Positions 25,931-33,206 of a stretch of 39,211 nt of DNA are shown piece after piece. The stretch is from assembly GCA_024649995.1 (NCBI GenBank), contig JANKMX010000016.1, positions 1 through 39,211 on the forward strand, given 5' to 3'. The DNA comes from Gudongella sp. Its GTDB lineage: Bacteria > Bacillota > Clostridia > Tissierellales > Tissierellaceae. The number at the start of each line of letters is the position of its first letter. The stretch's first letter is position 1. The translations under genes were made by a program, and so were the position numbers. The notes beneath the pieces are model-generated. The model made no database searches. It was not told the origin of the DNA and saw only the letters and a program-made list of their open reading frames with translations.

Positions 25931-27707
25931 GGCTGACTCCTTTTAGATATTTCTTTATACTCCTGAGTCTCTTTGGCGAAAGTGTTAGCCTCTTTCCCAT
26001 CAAGCTCTTCTCCAAATCCCTAAAGGCCTCTGAATCCAACCAAGAGATGGTGTCAATGGCCTTCACTATATACTTATGACTACTCTCATCTATGTAGAAG
26101 GTAGTGATCCTGTCCACTATGGTATCCATGAGTTCAGTGACCCCAAAGTCTCTGACCAGATGGAGCGAGCCCATTACAAGCTCATCCCTGCCATCCCCAA
26201 TAATCCGCTCCATGTCCTTCTTAACGCCCTCATCCCCCTCAGTCAAGAGGATTCTCATGGCCAGCAGCTTGGCATCCGGCGAGTCACAGGTGAAAAGCCC
26301 AGATGACAGTTCCCTGGGGATCCAGTCCAGATGGTCCTTTATTATTGGCATAAGCAATGATATTTTCTGTGTTGGGTCTCCCAAGTACCTTTTTACAGCA
26401 AGAATGGCTGCAGTCTCCTGAAACTCCTGAATCAGGCCAAGAATGACCCTCCTGCTCCTCAGGTCATCCTCATCAACATATGCATCCATTAGCCAGTCTA
26501 TGTTCTTGGGACCACTGACCTTGATGACCTCCATCAAATGACTGTCTGGGTGGGAGATCTTTCCCCTTGTTGCTTCGGACAATCCCAGAACCGTGGAATC
26601 CTGCTTGAGATATGAGGATACCAGCTCCTCATCTGAGATTGAATGGATGAATTCCCAGTCCTGGCAGTCAATAAACTCGTCAATATAGCCATGTATGCTA
26701 TCCACAAAGCTCACCTGCATTACATCATCCAGCTTGCTCCTTGTCAGATGTACAAGTGCCATTAGAATCGTCCTGTTGATAAGGTTTTTGTCAAACATAT
26801 CAATATTCATGCTTCCATCCTGAGGATCAATGTCATGCGACAGAAGGCTCCTGAGATGCATTCTGTAATCCTCTGAAACATATAGCTCGTAGGCTTCCCT
26901 TTCCACCAGCTTGCTCAGCTGGTCTGAGCTTATCTCCTCAACCGCTTTGCCTGTACTGTCCTCACCTGCAAGCTTCCTGGCCGAATCCATTGCGATAAGA
27001 AGGTCAAGCAGTGATGGAGATATGGAGTTCTCTCTGGCCTTTATCCTTGCTATGATCTCTGAAACAGCATCGTCTGACAGCCCCTGTAAAAATTCCGTCA
27101 CCTGGGTCTGAGACATTTCAGACATCTCTTCCAGGGCAATATCTATCAGTTCCTCCGTCCCGCAGCTATCATTGACTGAATCAAGGGTCTTCAGGGATTC
27201 ATAAAGTTGAGTCCTGATATTGTTCTCCTCTATAGACTCTTCCTGGCCTTCATGGCTATAGCCATACCTGAGGCTACCATAATCAATCTCCTCAACCTGG
27301 ATTGAGTCAATATTGTGAATGGCATACTGAATGTCCGTATGGTAAAGGAGCTTGCTATTGTTGGGAATGGAATTCAGGAGATATAGAAAGTCCATTAGGG
27401 ACGAAAATCCCACCCCGGGAAGTAATGTAAGGGATTTGATGCCACGACTCCCAAGCAGCTGGGAAAGATATGATGCCTTTATGTTGTAGTCATTAAACTC
27501 CACACCGTTGATGACCAGGTTGAACCCGTTGTCAACTATTGTGATGCTTGGGGTGCTGGCATGTATTTCCCCTATGGTCCTGAGAATATCCAAGGCAGCC
27601 ATATTCACAAAATCATGGCCACGAGAATAAAGGAGATACTTTTTTTCCAATATCACCAATTCATTCAATAAATCCTCGTATTTGGAAATCAAATCTATCC
27701 ACCCCAT
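25911..27707 (-). CDS. Large helical (HEAT-like) protein paired with HD-GYP phosphodiesterase
   Basis: A 598-residue soluble protein without catalytic motifs. Residues 40-115 carry a segment ('FNLVINGVEFNDYNIKAS' then 'LLGSRGIKSLTLLPGV') that lines up with the N-terminal part of the HD-GYP protein encoded next. The rest is a series of helices; the C-terminal 380-590 ('RRVILGLIQEFQETAAILAV' and later 'LGDPTQKIS') has the alternating pattern of HEAT/PBS-lyase-like repeats. Its role may be to scaffold or regulate the phosphodiesterase. I do not recognise a named family. A promoter is proposed at 27765-27793. Confidence 0.7.
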   Translation of the reverse strand: MGWIDLISKYEDLLNELVILEKKYLLYSRGHDFVNMAALDILRTIGEIHASTPSITIVDNGFNLVINGVEFNDYNIKASYLSQLLGSRGIKSLTLLPGVGFSSLMDFLYLLNSIPNNSKLLYHTDIQYAIHNIDSIQVEEIDYGSLRYGYSHEGQEESIEENNIRTQLYESLKTLDSVNDSCGTEELIDIALEEMSEMSQTQVTEFLQGLSDDAVSEIIARIKARENSISPSLLDLLIAMDSARKLAGEDSTGKAVEEISSDQLSKLVEREAYELYVSEDYRMHLRSLLSHDIDPQDGSMNIDMFDKNLINRTILMALVHLTRSKLDDVMQVSFVDSIHGYIDEFIDCQDWEFIHSISDEELVSSYLKQDSTVLGLSEATRGKISHPDSHLMEVIKVSGPKNIDWLMDAYVDEDDLRSRRVILGLIQEFQETAAILAVKRYLGDPTQKISLLMPIIKDHLDWIPRELSSGLFTCDSPDAKLLAMRILLTEGDEGVKKDMERIIGDGRDELVMGSLHLVRDFGVTELMDTIVDRITTFYIDESSHKYIVKAIDTISWLDSEAFRDLEKSLMGKRLTLSPKRLRSIKKYLKGVSHDHISR

Positions 27708-27764
27708 TTTTCTCTGGAATATCCGCCTTGGTCCGTATGTACCCCTCGATACGTCTTCCCTTCA

Positions 27765-27793
27765 ATTTTAACATTTTAGTCAACTAATGCAAA
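27765..27793 (-). promoter_or_regulatory. Promoter of the HEAT-like/HD-GYP operon
   Basis: On the minus strand TTTGCA (27793-27788) and TAAAAT (27770-27765) are separated by exactly 17 bp, about 58 bp before the start codon at 27707. Confidence 0.5.
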
Positions 27794-27867
27794 GAATTTT
27801 ATTGTATTTTTAAACATTCTTAGCTAATATTTGTAATAGGCAGCAATAGCAATTGAATGCCATAGTT

Positions 27868-27963
27868 TTTACATTATACTCGAAATAATCGGTTTCTCTT
27901 CTATTTTTTCGAGTATACTCAAAATATTAGTTGTTATTTATCTTTTTTCGTTTATAGTCGAAA
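27868..27963. repeat. Three palindromic operator-like sites at exact 39-bp spacing
   Basis: The sites at 27868-27885, 27907-27924 and 27946-27963 are each an imperfect version of the 18-bp palindrome TTTCGAGTATACTCGAAA. They read TTTACATTATACTCGAAA, TTTCGAGTATACTCAAAA and TTTCGTTTATAGTCGAAA. Their starts are 39 bp apart each time, so sites 1 and 2 also form a diverged tandem repeat. They lie in the roughly 380-bp gap between the HEAT-like gene and the 125-residue gene, a gap that otherwise holds only the promoter at 27765, a possible 20-codon plus-strand frame without ribosome binding site (27970-28032) and the terminator at 28038. A DNA-binding regulator site array is the likeliest reading. 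Confidence 0.6.
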
Positions 27964-28037
27964 TTAAATATGAACCTTAATGACTACTCCGGAATCAAGA
28001 TTAAAAACATCATAGACTTCCTCCTTGAATGACAAAC

Positions 28038-28054
28038 AGCCCCTAAGCGGGGCT
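28038..28054. terminator. Hairpin terminator, possibly bidirectional
   Basis: AGCCCC-TAAGC-GGGGCT is a perfect stem. On minus it lies 37 bp past the stop of the 125-residue gene and is followed by GTTTGT; on plus it is followed by ATTCTTGTTTTG. The T-runs are imperfect on both sides. Confidence 0.6.
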
Positions 28055-28090
28055 ATTCTTGTTTTGTAATTCAAAACTATTTTAATATAC

Positions 28091-28468
28091 TTAGATTCTT
28101 ACCAAAGCATCCAAATCAAAATATGCATTCCTTGCCCTAAAGGGTGCCGGACAAGTATAGATGAGTCTTAGCTTTTCAAAATCGCTTATTCTCCTGGAGT
28201 GATAATATGGCAATTCAAATGACAGCCTTTCATCCCTTAACCACTGAGGAACTACTCTCCCATCTAACTGGAGATAGTAATCAAGTATAGCAGCAATTTT
28301 TGTTAAAAAAATCAGCTCTTCTGATTCACACTCACTAAGATCAACAGGAATATTCAAACTCTCAATAAAAACAGTATCATTGCTTATGATCATTTCCATA
28401 ACCTGGTTGAAAGCAGTATCTTCATCTACTGTTTCGTATAATTCAGACAAGTATCTATTCCCAATCAT
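28091..28468 (-). CDS. Partner protein of DUF6036-type nucleotidyltransferase
   Basis: A 125-residue acidic protein with no motif I can name. A helical N-terminal half ('LTKIAAILDYYLQLDGRVVP') is followed by 'FELPYYHSR' and a C-terminal 'APFRARNAYFDLDALVRI'. ATG 28468 (GGGGAGG upstream) overlaps the nucleotidyltransferase gene by 14 bp. Tight two-gene pairing of a small nucleotidyltransferase with a helical partner is the layout of several toxin-antitoxin families, so this may be the other half of such a module; that is inference. Confidence 0.7.
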   Translation of the reverse strand: MIGNRYLSELYETVDEDTAFNQVMEMIISNDTVFIESLNIPVDLSECESEELIFLTKIAAILDYYLQLDGRVVPQWLRDERLSFELPYYHSRRISDFEKLRLIYTCPAPFRARNAYFDLDALVRI

Positions 28469-28994
28469 AACCTAAGTCCTCCCCTAGGTATTTGATGAAA
28501 TTAATCTGTCTTTCACCCAACGATTTTATTGGCATATACTTGAGAACTATTTGCATTAATTCCTCCTTGGTTGTTATCTTTAGTTCCTTGCATAGAATAT
28601 ATGCATCAACAAAATCCTTAGCTGGTTCAGACCTCGCTGCTAAGATCTTCATAGCCAGCAATTGTTCAGCACTTGGTTTTAATATTCTGAGGTTTGAATA
28701 CACCTTGTAGGTTTCAATGTCCTCTTTGATAATTTCTTTTAATGGTTCCTTAATTTCATCATTAATCCATCCATCCTTTAAACCAAAAGCGAATTTTGTC
28801 ATATCTAGAATATTATCCAAGATCATACTATTACTTTCGCTGAACACGCAGTCAATGTCCTTTATTGCAGGTCTGATATCATACACCATGGTTATAATTG
28901 AATCACCATGAATTGTGATTTCCAGTTGAAGTTGGTTCTCCTTCAATCTTTCGTTAATATAATCGAATATTTTCAGTAGCTTTTCTCTGTTCAT
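28455..28994 (-). CDS. DUF6036-type nucleotidyltransferase
   Basis: A 179-residue protein of the DUF6036/AbiEii-like nucleotidyltransferase group. The sequence 'HGDSIITMVYDIRPAIKDIDCVF' has the family's pattern: a GS-like loop (here G-D-S), 'y..R..TkDID' with the Asp-x-Asp metal pair, followed later by 'LKPSAEQLLAMKILAAR..KDFVDAYIL'. The usual GG before the loop is replaced by HGD, so activity is uncertain. ATG 28994 was chosen over GTG 29018 because GGAG lies six bases upstream. TATAAT at 29027-29032 suggests its own promoter. Confidence 0.75.
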   Translation of the reverse strand: MNREKLLKIFDYINERLKENQLQLEITIHGDSIITMVYDIRPAIKDIDCVFSESNSMILDNILDMTKFAFGLKDGWINDEIKEPLKEIIKEDIETYKVYSNLRILKPSAEQLLAMKILAARSEPAKDFVDAYILCKELKITTKEELMQIVLKYMPIKSLGERQINFIKYLGEDLGYDWE

Positions 28995-29026
28995 TAGCAT
29001 CTCCAATCCATCATTCACTTGTGCTT

Positions 29027-29032
29027 ATTATA
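29027..29032 (-). promoter_or_regulatory. -10 box of the nucleotidyltransferase gene
   Basis: A perfect TATAAT on the minus strand, 32 bp before the start codon at 28994; no clear -35 is seen. Confidence 0.45.
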
Positions 29033-29157
29033 CCCTATTTCAAGCCTAAATTTCTTCCCTATATCAAAGAGATGCTAATGGCAATAATAATGAAATAATA
29101 GGCATTTAAAAGATCCCCAGCTCATTAGCTTTTTCCCCAAAAACGATAATAACCTAA

Positions 29158-29520
29158 TTAGCCAAGCATATCACCTCCGTGATCTGTCAGTTCAAATAAT
29201 CCTATCGGTACCATCAACCCCCATTCACTGTTATAGTAACTTTCCTCTTTTGATTCATTCACAAGGTACCGTCTACTATTTCCTACTTTACTTTTACAAT
29301 ACTCAATGAACTCCTCTGAAAGCTGAAAATCTTTCCGATAATTATTAAGTAGATACCCTACACGTTGATAAAGTCCCTGTATATCGAATATCTCAAGATA
29401 GCGCTTAAGTTTTTTTTCATCTAGGTAGTCAATTCCTTCTAAGCAATTCAGCAATTCTTCAAATCCAACTATTTTTTGAACACTCTCGCCACTTATAGAA
29501 GTGGGAGATTCCTGATTCAT
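29158..29520 (-). pseudogene. N-terminally truncated AbiEi-like antitoxin fused to a TnpB-element end
   Basis: A 120-residue frame. Residues from about 17 on ('LDEKKLKRYLEIFDIQGLYQRVGYLLN', later 'YYNSEWGLMVP') match the C-terminal domain of AbiEi-type antitoxins, which normally follows a winged-helix domain of 80-100 residues. That part is missing. The first 15 residues (MNQESPTSISGESVQ) are encoded by the right end of the adjacent TnpB element, so the gene was cut by the element's arrival or a later deletion. AGAAGG stands nine bases before the ATG, so the chimeric protein may still be made. It lies 163 bp upstream of the nucleotidyltransferase gene, its likely former partner. Confidence 0.65.
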
Positions 29521-29640
29521 AGTCTTGTGCCTTCTAAGTTAGCAAGGTCTCATTTAGGACTCCACAGGCTTAAAATCGGGTGGTTCCAGCACCCTATCAT
29601 ACATTGGCAAAAGGCTTATGAAGCTATCCTTAAGCCTTCA
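29478..29640 (-). ncRNA. Putative omega-RNA (reRNA scaffold) of the TnpB element
   Basis: The 3' end of tnpB and the next 140 bp have the layout of an omega-RNA. A GGGTG/CACCC hairpin lies around 29572-29588. The terminal hairpin has a CTCCCACTT arm and an AAGTGG...GAG arm, is centred near 29500, and is followed by GTGTTCAA at about 29484-29477. That terminal stem is typical of IS605/IS1341-group right ends. The guide would be the flanking minus-strand sequence just beyond, beginning near 29476. The limits are estimates. Confidence 0.5.
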
Positions 29641-30698
29641 GCTTTAATGTTTTTAGCTGCATTTTCATCTCTATGATGAAATGCACCACAAGAAGGACAT
29701 TCCCATGTCCTGATATGTAGTTTTTTTGTGTTTTTGTTAATATAGCCACAGTTTGAACAGAGCTGACTACTTGGGAAAAAGGCATCTACTTGGACATAGT
29801 TTCTTCCGTACCAAGAAGACTTGTATTCAAGCATATTAAGAAATCTGCCCCAAGATGCATCAGCTATAGACTTGGATAACCGTCTGTTCTTAATCATTTT
29901 TTTTGGTTTTAATCCTTCTACAACGATAGTTTGGTTTTCGGCTACTATTGTAGTGGATAGTTTATGCAGGAAATCCTTTCTGGCATTTGCAACCTTCTCG
30001 TGAAGAAGTGCTACTTGAAGCTTAGCTTTTTCATAATTTTGAGAGCCTTTCTTTTTATTGGAAAGTCTCCTTTGAGCTTTGACTAATTGGCGTTCATATT
30101 TTCTAAAGTGTTTAGGATTAGGTACTACTAAGCCTTCCGAAGTCACCAAGTAGTCTTTTAGACCTAAGTCGATGCCAATTTCCCCAGAAGATGAGGGCAT
30201 GGCCATAATCTCAGTATCAACACAAATCGAGATGTAAAATTTATTAGTGTTGGTTCTGGAGATGGTGACATTAAGAATTCTGCCTTCAACTTCTCTTGAT
30301 TTAGCAAATTTCACCAAGCCCAGCTTTGGCAGTTTTATGTAATTATCTGTAATTCGGATATTGTTATTCACCATTTGACAACGATAGCTCTGCTTGGGGT
30401 TTCGCTTGCTTTTAAATTTAGGAAAACCTCCTGACTTTTTAAAAAAGCGAGCAAAGGATTTGTCTAGATCCTTTAGTGTTTGTTGTAGAGATGTGGATTC
30501 CACTTCCTTTAAAAATGGATATGCTTTTTTAAGCAAGGGAAGAGCCTTTGCATATTGACTGTAGTTAAGATATCCATCACCCTTAGCTAATGCTAAAAAA
30601 TGATTGTAGATGAATCTGCTACAACCAATATTTTTGTTAATCAATTCAGCCTGTTCAGTTGTTGGGTATATTCTATATTTGTAAGCTCTGTTCATCAT
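29616..30698 (-). CDS. tnpB: RNA-guided endonuclease TnpB
   Basis: A 360-residue RuvC-like nuclease guided by omega-RNA; it cuts target DNA and keeps the element in the genome. It has the N-terminal HTH_OrfB part ('[18 protein letters not shown]'). The three catalytic acids are present: Asp in '[12 protein letters not shown]' (177), Glu in '[11 protein letters not shown]' (261) and Asp in '[11 protein letters not shown]' (344). A zinc ribbon with CSNC and CPSC lies between the last two. It looks complete and active. ATG 30698 was chosen because AAGGAG lies six bases upstream; the frame opens with TTG 30704. Confidence 0.96.
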   Translation of the reverse strand: MMNRAYKYRIYPTTEQAELINKNIGCSRFIYNHFLALAKGDGYLNYSQYAKALPLLKKAYPFLKEVESTSLQQTLKDLDKSFARFFKKSGGFPKFKSKRNPKQSYRCQMVNNNIRITDNYIKLPKLGLVKFAKSREVEGRILNVTISRTNTNKFYISICVDTEIMAMPSSSGEIGIDLGLKDYLVTSEGLVVPNPKHFRKYERQLVKAQRRLSNKKKGSQNYEKAKLQVALLHEKVANARKDFLHKLSTTIVAENQTIVVEGLKPKKMIKNRRLSKSIADASWGRFLNMLEYKSSWYGRNYVQVDAFFPSSQLCSNCGYINKNTKKLHIRTWECPSCGAFHHRDENAAKNIKAEGLRIAS

Positions 30699-30716
30699 AC
30701 TCAACTCCTTGGTATG

Positions 30717-30745
30717 AGTATATCACAGCTAGTTAAGTCGAACAA
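30717..30745 (-). promoter_or_regulatory. tnpB promoter
   Basis: On the minus strand TTGTTC (30745-30740) and TATACT (30722-30717) are separated by 17 bp. The -10 box begins the left arm of a hairpin (ATACTCA...TGAGTAT) whose loop contains the tnpB ribosome binding site. Confidence 0.6.
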
Positions 30746-30814
30746 GTGTTTTGCAAGAAAATCTAGTAATTCATCTCCTACCTATAGAGGAAGGAGTATT
30801 CTTACCAAGAGATT

Positions 30815-31067
30815 TCGATAGAATTGATTTTTGCCCGTTCCCTTCTCACGATACTCATATCCTCCATCTTCTATGAATTGCCAGAAGGTTTCTACAAATG
30901 ATGAATCTAGAGCCTCCAAGGATAAGTACCATGTCCAGATCCTTGGTTGCTCGAAATGTAGCTCCAAGGTCATCCATAATAATATCGCATGCAGTTCCTC
31001 CAATAAAGACATACTGACTTGTGTGATTTTTAAAATACTCTTTGAATTTTTCTAATCCGTGTACCAT
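30815..31067 (-). pseudogene. Broken abiEii toxin (nucleotidyltransferase) gene
   Basis: N-terminal remnant of an AbiEii toxin. The first frame (ATG 31067) reads 'YVFIGGTACDIIMDDLG' and 'FRATKDLDMVLI', the GG...T..DxD nucleotidyltransferase motif. At about 30916 an extra G (CTTGGAGG where CTTGAGG is expected) shifts the frame, and the other frame continues the family sequence with 'EALDSSFVETFWQFIEDGG' and 'KGTGKNQFYR'. Similarity stops at 30815, where the TnpB element begins; the remaining two thirds of the gene are lost. The start overlaps the abiEi-like gene by 16 bp, as in normal AbiE operons. Confidence 0.8.
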
Positions 31068-32029
31068 GGCTCACCTCGCAAGACTTCCTCTAATGCCTGC
31101 TCAACCCTCTCATCAGATTCTTCCTTCAAAGACGCATACAAAGACAGTAGGTCCACATGGCCATCATAAGAAAACAGTCCAGGATCATAGTCCCAAAGCT
31201 CTAGCTCCACAGGTCTTGTATCTTTTATAAGGTCCTTATTCTTAATAATTTCAACCTGCTCTTTATTCAGCTTGTTTATATCTATTGCCATAATTGGATA
31301 ACCAGGTGGATTGATCATGGATAATTCTGCCAAAGCATCCAGTCCAGCTGTAAAAGCAGTAAGAGGCTTTGTATTTGTGTAGATGATTTTCCTCACTGGC
31401 GTCTTTAGATATTCGCGACCTCTTAGAAAGTAGTCCGGGTCTTGAATCCTCTTATATTCCTTGCTGCGTCCAGTCATACCTCCTATTTCATAGGTGATGA
31501 GATTCGCACGGTATAGATCATTTAACGCTCTAGAAGCTGTCATTTTATTGAACCCCAGCTTTTTCGCAAACTCAGTCGTGTTTAGGACTTCCTCCTTATG
31601 ATACAAGAAGTACAAATACGCAATCTGCGCAGGTGTTGTAAAGCTAATCATCTTATCTTCAACATGTTCTTGGGCTTTTTTCAGGTCAAGTCCCAAGAAT
31701 GGTAAATACATCTGTCCATCTTCAATCACAAAGGAGATCCTGTTTTCAATCAGACTTTTTCTTCTATACCTCGTGATATCTTTGTAGTACAAAACAATTT
31801 GACAATCCGTTAGGTTCTTAACTTGTTTTATGTGCTTTTGAAGCTGGTTTATATTTGGCATTTCATCAACGACTTCTAGTAAAATACACCGTGTCCCAAG
31901 AATCGTCATCTCATAGAAGTTGTAGCTATCCCTTAAAAAAACTGGAAAATTATTCTTTTTAAGCCACGGTCTTATTGTAAGCTGTTCATCGATGTTTTCT
32001 TTCAAATAATGCTCTGCTGACATAAGCAA
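31052..32029 (-). CDS. AbiEi-like antitoxin / transcriptional regulator
   Basis: Antitoxin and autorepressor of an AbiE-like (type IV) toxin-antitoxin pair, about 325 residues. A winged-helix part is visible at about 155-215 ('LNTTEFAKKLGFNKMTASRALNDLYRANLITYE'). The C-terminus ends in 'EQALEEVLRGEPWYTD', typical of regulators whose stop codon overlaps an abiEii start. Its toxin partner is a pseudogene, so it is now an orphan. The frame opens at ATG 32053, but TTG 32029 is better spaced from GGGAGGTGA; ATG 32023 is also possible. Promoter boxes lie at 32065-32093. Confidence 0.82.
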   Translation of the reverse strand: MLMSAEHYLKENIDEQLTIRPWLKKNNFPVFLRDSYNFYEMTILGTRCILLEVVDEMPNINQLQKHIKQVKNLTDCQIVLYYKDITRYRRKSLIENRISFVIEDGQMYLPFLGLDLKKAQEHVEDKMISFTTPAQIAYLYFLYHKEEVLNTTEFAKKLGFNKMTASRALNDLYRANLITYEIGGMTGRSKEYKRIQDPDYFLRGREYLKTPVRKIIYTNTKPLTAFTAGLDALAELSMINPPGYPIMAIDINKLNKEQVEIIKNKDLIKDTRPVELELWDYDPGLFSYDGHVDLLSLYASLKEESDERVEQALEEVLRGEPWYTD

Positions 32030-32064
32030 TTGGATCACCTCCCAATGTAACATATTCTAATTTT

Positions 32065-32093
32065 AATATATCATTATCTATGTTATATTTCAA
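32065..32093 (-). promoter_or_regulatory. Promoter of the abiEi-like gene
   Basis: TTGAAA (32093-32088) and TATATT (32070-32065) on the minus strand with exactly 17 bp between them, 36 bp before TTG 32029. Confidence 0.6.
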
Positions 32094-32155
32094 GTAATAT
32101 TGTTATATTAGTTTTTTCGTATCAGATTAACTAGATACAATTTCGGATTTTTTGC

Positions 32156-32198
32156 ACAAAAAATACTCAAAGTCACAAAATTGGCATTTTGTGACTTT
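32156..32198 (-). terminator. Intrinsic terminator of the Kiwa-like operon
   Basis: AAAGTCACAAAAT (32069+100 = 32169-32181) pairs perfectly with ATTTTGTGACTTT (32186-32198), a 13-bp stem with a 4-base loop. On the minus strand a TTTTTT run follows after a short spacer. It lies 30 bp past the stop at 32228. Confidence 0.75.
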
Positions 32199-32227
32199 TA
32201 CATCATTTAGTAGCTATATTGATTAAA

Positions 32228-33205
32228 CTATAATACTACCTCCACGTCTCCAGATATTAATCTTTTAACTATTCCATTATGAATTATACCTATGAATGTT
32301 TTATAATTCAATGGGTTTACCCTCACTTTATTATTTTTATAATCAAATTCTACTTTTTTTTCATTTTCAGATAATTGATCTACTGCATACTTAATTTTTG
32401 CAATATCATAACTCGAGTCATTTTCGTAACTAGATATTCTATTAATCGCTCTGGAACTGTTAAGGATATTTTCTCTAATAGTCTTAGAATTTTCAAATTC
32501 TACATTCCATTTGTCTGAACTTATTGTATACTTTCCATCAATGAATTTATCTAAGTTTATCTCAGCTTTTCGCTTCCTAATTTCATTTACGTATACCATT
32601 TTTTCAAATTCTATTACATTAAGTACATACAAACGTTTTTCAGCTATATTATAAATTGCTGATATGCTATTTGGTATAGAAATTCCTGAATCAACCTCCA
32701 TATAGGTTGAATTAATACCAACTTTAATACCCCCATCTGTTATGTTTTTTAAATTTAAAATTCCAGAATCTTTTATTGTTTTCCTTGAATTTATTGATAA
32801 AAATATTAATTCATTTTGATTATCTACTAGCAAGAATTTAACTATATCTTTATCCTCTATAGTTTCATTTTTTATCTTCTTCAAACTAATAACTTTATTA
32901 TGGGAATGAAGCGAATTGTTTGAAAAAACTTTATTTTTAATATTGTACAAGTTATGGTCTTCATCTATGTCCTCTAATTTATAATAAAATTTTTCTTCTA
33001 GAACTAAAGATTTCTTACTAAATTCCTCAATTTGATGTTTTTTATTGTAATATTCTTCAAAATCTTCGGATATACTGTCAATAATACCTTTCTTTACTTT
33101 TGAATCAGTACTTAAAAAAAGAATTCTATTGATTTGTGAATTCCTTCCAATACCTACCCATACATTCTTAGGACTTGATAACTTTTCACTTGTTAATTTT
33201 TTCAA
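32228..33205 (-). CDS. kwaB: KwaB-like (DUF4868) anti-phage protein
   Basis: A 325-residue soluble protein, close to the length of KwaB, the cytoplasmic partner in the Kiwa defence system. The middle part 'SAIYNIAEKRLYVLNVIEFEKMVYV' and the end 'YKTFIGIIHNGIVKRLISGDVEVV' fit the DUF4868 layout, in which a strand-rich 'yifn..kFE.if' core is followed by a C-terminal 'FL.llnd.yl.S.lt...yev'. The match is remote and is supported by the upstream gene. The start is TTG 33205 with GGGAGGG upstream, 1 bp after the kwaA-like stop. Strikingly AT-rich and Lys/Asn/Ile-rich compared with the jet or atp genes, which points to horizontal transfer. Confidence 0.6.
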   Translation of the reverse strand: MKKLTSEKLSSPKNVWVGIGRNSQINRILFLSTDSKVKKGIIDSISEDFEEYYNKKHQIEEFSKKSLVLEEKFYYKLEDIDEDHNLYNIKNKVFSNNSLHSHNKVISLKKIKNETIEDKDIVKFLLVDNQNELIFLSINSRKTIKDSGILNLKNITDGGIKVGINSTYMEVDSGISIPNSISAIYNIAEKRLYVLNVIEFEKMVYVNEIRKRKAEINLDKFIDGKYTISSDKWNVEFENSKTIRENILNSSRAINRISSYENDSSYDIAKIKYAVDQLSENEKKVEFDYKNNKVRVNPLNYKTFIGIIHNGIVKRLISGDVEVVL

Positions 33206-33206
33206 T

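Larger units (their letters stand above)
29478..30815 (-). mobile_element. IS200/IS605-group (IS1341-like) element carrying only tnpB
   Basis: The left end has a subterminal hairpin, CTCCTTCC paired with GGTAGGAG (30775-30796), and the right end the CTCCCACTT hairpin near 29500. No tnpA lies between them, so the element needs a TnpA from elsewhere to move. On one side it abuts the broken abiEii gene, on the other an unrelated truncated AbiEi-like gene, so it is not a simple insertion. The outer limits are approximate. Confidence 0.65.

Noticed and set aside
27970-28032. 20-codon plus-strand frame just before a hairpin
   Set aside because: No ribosome binding site and no similarity; mentioned only as part of a possible small RNA.
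29098-29150. AGCT...AGCT stem near TTTTT as a terminator between the truncated antitoxin and the nucleotidyltransferase genes
   Set aside because: A four-base stem is too weak.
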